Assembly (NCBI GenBank): GCA_021927905.1 | Contig: BLLK01000029.1 | Location: 744,001 to 808,000 of the forward strand | Length of the DNA: 64,000 bases | Reading direction: 5' to 3' | Origin: Chaetoceros tenuissimus | Taxonomy: Eukaryota; Bacillariophyta; Thalassiosirophyceae; Chaetocerotales; Chaetocerotaceae | Part shown: positions 61,236 to 64,000 of the stretch, one piece after another | Position numbering within the stretch: the first letter of the stretch is position 1 | Layout: the number at the start of each line of letters is the position of its first letter | Position numbers and translations under genes: made by a program | The notes under the pieces: generated by a model | The model's input: the letters and a program-made list of their open reading frames with translations, nothing else | Databases searched by the model: none | Told to the model about the DNA's origin: nothing

Positions 61236-64000
61236 TTATGAGTTTCCAATGCCTCTTATTACTTGAAGAAGCATCTGCAAATGGCGTCGAAGTGCAGGAT
61301 CACTCTCAGCCATCTTTGTTTGTAGATTGACTACGAGTTGTTGCACAACTCCTTGAATATGTTTTGCGATGCTTGGATCTTGGGGGTTGAGAACCAACGC
61401 CATGGATTGAAGCCATGCAAGCTTGACAGCGAGTTCTTCATTTGTAGATAGATCTGCACCAAGTTGTTGCATCAAACAAAGCATTATTGGCTGACTCAGC
61501 TTTGGAACATCACCTTCAAGAACCATAGAGAGATCAGATTGCTGACACGCAAAAAGCGCCATGGCAGAGTTGGATACAGATAATGCCTGTGTAAAACCCT
61601 TCTCAAAGTCTCCAGCGCGAAGTAGCTGGACAATTGCTCTTTTCAACTGATCCATTTTTTCAGCTGCGACCTGTTCAGGCGACTTTGTAGGAGAATTCGC
61701 AGCAGAGGTTGGTCCAGTCTGAAGTTGTGCGACTGCTTTGATGAGAACTTCGATAGTTTTACCCATCGCATCCATACGCTTTACCATACCATCCATCATT
61801 TTCATAGTCTCATCTTGTTCCTTAGCCTTTGCAGCAAGACCAGTTTCAACTGCCGTTGAAATCTGTTCAAACATTTGACGAGTTCCATTTTCATAAGCAG
61901 GCACAATCACATCCTTCATGGTACTGTGGAAGGAATTGACGATTGGTTCCTGGAGACTATTGGTAAGGGAAGAAGCAAGTTTCTCTGAGTTTGTTGTCAA
62001 TGTATCTTGCACAGTTTTTGAAACATTAGTTTTCATAGTTTTAGAGATAGTTTGCTCAAGAGTTTGGGAAACTGTCTTGTTCAAAGATGGAACAAGGCCT
62101 GACTGCACCTCATATCTGACAGCCTTTTGGATTTGCCCAGTCACGAAACTCTCATGTTTTTGGAAATGTGAGGCAATGCTCTTTTTCACAATTTCTTCAA
62201 TCTCTTCCTTCGTAACGCCAACTGCAGGTGCAGATGATACCTTTGTTTCCATTGCCGGTGACGGAGTAGGATTGGGGTTGGCAGCTGTGCTTGGTTCTTC
62301 GCGTTTGAGAATCTTAATTTTTTTATCCTCGTTTGAAGGTTTGCTTTTCTTCTCGGACTGCTTTGGAGGTCTTTTGTTACTCCCTGCTCTAATAGGAGCA
62401 ACGATTTCATCAGCTTTCTTTACATTCATACCTAGAATTTGCATAGGAGAAAGTAGTTCGCTCTTTTGTTGCTTTGGTGGAGCGCTTGTTGCACGAACAT
62501 CAATCTTTGGAGCTTCAGGTAGAGGCAAACTACTTAGATCAATATCTGATTTTGCACTAGGCATTGATTCTTCCTCTTCTTTCTTTGATACCCCTGCAAG
62601 ATTACCAAGCCAATTTGAAAATGCTCCTTCACCTTGACCACCCAGAAATGATGGCATAGAAGAAGCAGCTGGAGGAACAGGCACAGTCTCATTTGTTAAA
62701 GTAGGTTCATCACCATCACCCTCGCCCTCTTCTTCATTCGACTCATAGGATTCATCCAAGTCCTCATAGTCTTGAAACTCGACATTACTGGCTGCTGCAT
62801 CTTCAGTTGTGATTGGAATCATCACTTCAACTTCTCCAATAGAGACTCCATCAGCAACTACTCCAGCTTCGAGTGCAACGGGAGGTGCGAGCATAGATGG
62901 AGACAGAGTCAATTTTTGCACTGCTTTACTTTGAACGCAAAATAAATCTACATTAAACTGCTTCGCATCAGAGTCCTCGTCAAGTGACGACAGTACGCTT
63001 TGAGAAAAAATAGGTTGAAGAGATTTGAAAACAACAATGTAGTCAAACCCGATGACAGCTCCAACCTTTCTTGAAGGTGTTGATCCAGAAGCAGGAATTT
63101 CACGTAGTTGGCTTGCAAGATGAAGAGCGTACACATTTCCTTTCTCATCACTTAAAATTACAAAAGTAGACGGTGCTTCTTCTTCGTCGCTTACAGATGG
63201 AATATCACATACAGATATATTTGAAGGAGTTGGACTCTCATTACCTAATTTGAATGTTCTGACAACACTTGGTGGGGAACCAGTCATTGTGAAAGGTGAC
63301 CACAGAGTAACTTCTCCATCGAAAGTATATGAAATGAATGGACTAGTCATGTAAGAGCATTCTTCCATTCCAGTAGTACCACCAGCTCGGAACATGGAAC
63401 ATGCATCTTCGAACGCAGACAAAAAGAATGCCTTTTGTACTGAATCACCGCTAGATACTCGCACTGTCTTAACACATTTTGCAGACATGGTACAAGCAGA
63501 CAAATCTGATGTAGTAGCATCAACTTCCTTTCCATTTAAAGTATAAACTGTGTTTCTCAAGTCCCACAATCTCACTGCTCCATCATTGTGTGAAGTCAAG
63601 ACATGTCTAGCATCAAGATTGGACCAAGTCAAATCATTTATGCCACAATCACTAGAAAATGCATCAGTTACCACAAATTTCAGCATACCATCGACATTTT
63701 GGTCATCTTTCATTTCGCATACAGCATGAGCTTGTCCCTCTTCGGTGCTTGCGGTAGTAAGTAACCTAGTGGTCTCTACAAAGGTAGCTACACTGTTGCC
63801 CTTGTGCAAAAGAATAAACTGATTTGGATTGAATGGATGCCAAACCACTCTTTCCAAAGTCCCTTCATTATTTTCATCTTTCTGGATTTCCAAAAGCATT
63901 TCACTTGAAAGTTCATCTTCTCTGCCGAAAACACGCCAAACTCTGCAGTCACTTGGACATACAGATGCAAGGATATCACTGCTACTTCCGAAGAAACTAA
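61236..64000 (-). CDS. EDC4: EDC4/Ge-1/Varicose mRNA-decapping scaffold, 5' end outside window
   Basis: The frame stays open to the right edge of the window, so the N-terminus is missing and at least 920 codons are present. First comes a WD40 propeller (SFFGSSSDILASVCPSDCRV, then NDLTWSNLDARHVLTSHNDG and AVRLWDLRN). A Ser/Pro/Glu-rich linker follows (about 380-560), then a coiled-coil/helical region with repeated VSKTVQDTL-type units. The Ge-1 C-terminal domain closes it (RAGDFEKGFTQALSVSNSAM, then SQPIMLCLMQQLGADL), resembling human EDC4. In animals and plants this protein brings DCP1 and DCP2 together in P-bodies for mRNA decapping. Confidence 0.87.
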   Translation of the reverse strand, partial: SFFGSSSDILASVCPSDCRVWRVFGREDELSSEMLLEIQKDENNEGTLERVVWHPFNPNQFILLHKGNSVATFVETTRLLTTASTEEGQAHAVCEMKDDQNVDGMLKFVVTDAFSSDCGINDLTWSNLDARHVLTSHNDGAVRLWDLRNTVYTLNGKEVDATTSDLSACTMSAKCVKTVRVSSGDSVQKAFFLSAFEDACSMFRAGGTTGMEECSYMTSPFISYTFDGEVTLWSPFTMTGSPPSVVRTFKLGNESPTPSNISVCDIPSVSDEEEAPSTFVILSDEKGNVYALHLASQLREIPASGSTPSRKVGAVIGFDYIVVFKSLQPIFSQSVLSSLDEDSDAKQFNVDLFCVQSKAVQKLTLSPSMLAPPVALEAGVVADGVSIGEVEVMIPITTEDAAASNVEFQDYEDLDESYESNEEEGEGDGDEPTLTNETVPVPPAASSMPSFLGGQGEGAFSNWLGNLAGVSKKEEEESMPSAKSDIDLSSLPLPEAPKIDVRATSAPPKQQKSELLSPMQILGMNVKKADEIVAPIRAGSNKRPPKQSEKKSKPSNEDKKIKILKREEPSTAANPNPTPSPAMETKVSSAPAVGVTKEEIEEIVKKSIASHFQKHESFVTGQIQKAVRYEVQSGLVPSLNKTVSQTLEQTISKTMKTNVSKTVQDTLTTNSEKLASSLTNSLQEPIVNSFHSTMKDVIVPAYENGTRQMFEQISTAVETGLAAKAKEQDETMKMMDGMVKRMDAMGKTIEVLIKAVAQLQTGPTSAANSPTKSPEQVAAEKMDQLKRAIVQLLRAGDFEKGFTQALSVSNSAMALFACQQSDLSMVLEGDVPKLSQPIMLCLMQQLGADLSTNEELAVKLAWLQSMALVLNPQDPSIAKHIQGVVQQLVVNLQTKMAESDPALRRHLQMLLQVIRGIGNS

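Noticed and set aside
62186-62637. Antisense and shifted frames inside the EDC4-like gene (239 codons on plus)
   Set aside because: They overlap a long frame with WD40 and Ge-1 domains and are shadows of its biased linker.

Overview
The window looks like nuclear DNA of a diatom, probably a centric one of moderate to low GC content. Four proteins have an N-terminal signal peptide ending in, or followed by, a phenylalanine-type cleavage motif (NAFAP twice, ANGFSF, VHGFVQ). That is the diatom signal for import into a four-membrane plastid. Introns are short (about 70-275 bp) with GT(A/G)AG donors, genes are dense, and spliceosomal, mitochondrial complex I and IV, and thylakoid lumen genes sit together. 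The genus cannot be fixed from sequence alone.

Layout. 1-6.4 kb: the end of a SsuA/THI5-like gene, the spliceosomal DIM1 protein, an EF-hand protein, a TVP15/COPI-associated-like membrane protein with a newly assigned first exon, and a long-chain acyl-CoA synthetase with a plastid-type leader on a separate first exon. 6.6-11.9 kb: a complete Ty3/gypsy-type LTR retrotransposon with identical 216-bp LTRs, a 5-bp target duplication (ACTTC) and intact gag and pol. It sits in the upstream region of the acyl-CoA synthetase gene. 12.2-24 kb: an acidic plastid-targeted protein, a secretory-signal CDC48 ATPase (probably the symbiont/SELMA type), a possible START/SRPBCC protein, MDP-1 phosphatase, an organellar M3 oligopeptidase and cytochrome c oxidase subunit VIa. 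24.4-33 kb: clathrin light chain, two tandem class 3 lipases, the Cbf5/dyskerin pseudouridine synthase and a PhyH-type dioxygenase. 33-46 kb: a lumenal PsbP-like protein, a MITE with 23-bp terminal inverted repeats, a TRIC-like cation channel, the 51-kDa subunit of complex I, PRKRIP1, a very acidic secretory protein, a plastid DUF3110 protein, an OSCA/TMEM63-like membrane protein and a type II DnaJ.

46-56 kb is the accessory part. A convergent pair of unknown genes (A on +, B on -) is duplicated as a block about 5.4 kb away. The second block carries an extra broken copy of the end of B. Between the blocks lie a frameshifted pseudogene and an F-box/ankyrin-like gene with GCPW repeats. After them comes the RNase H plus zinc-finger end of another retroelement. 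56-64 kb returns to housekeeping genes: kinesin-5, a small serine-rich protein divergent from it, and an EDC4/Varicose decapping scaffold that runs off the window.

All gene models with introns were spliced by eye from GT/AG sites that restore the reading frame and conserved motifs. No search or RNA data were available. The most interesting items are the apparently recent gypsy element, which lacks a normal tRNA primer site and has a strong splice acceptor before pol, the secretory CDC48, the MITE in a divergent promoter, and the duplicated A/B gene pair.
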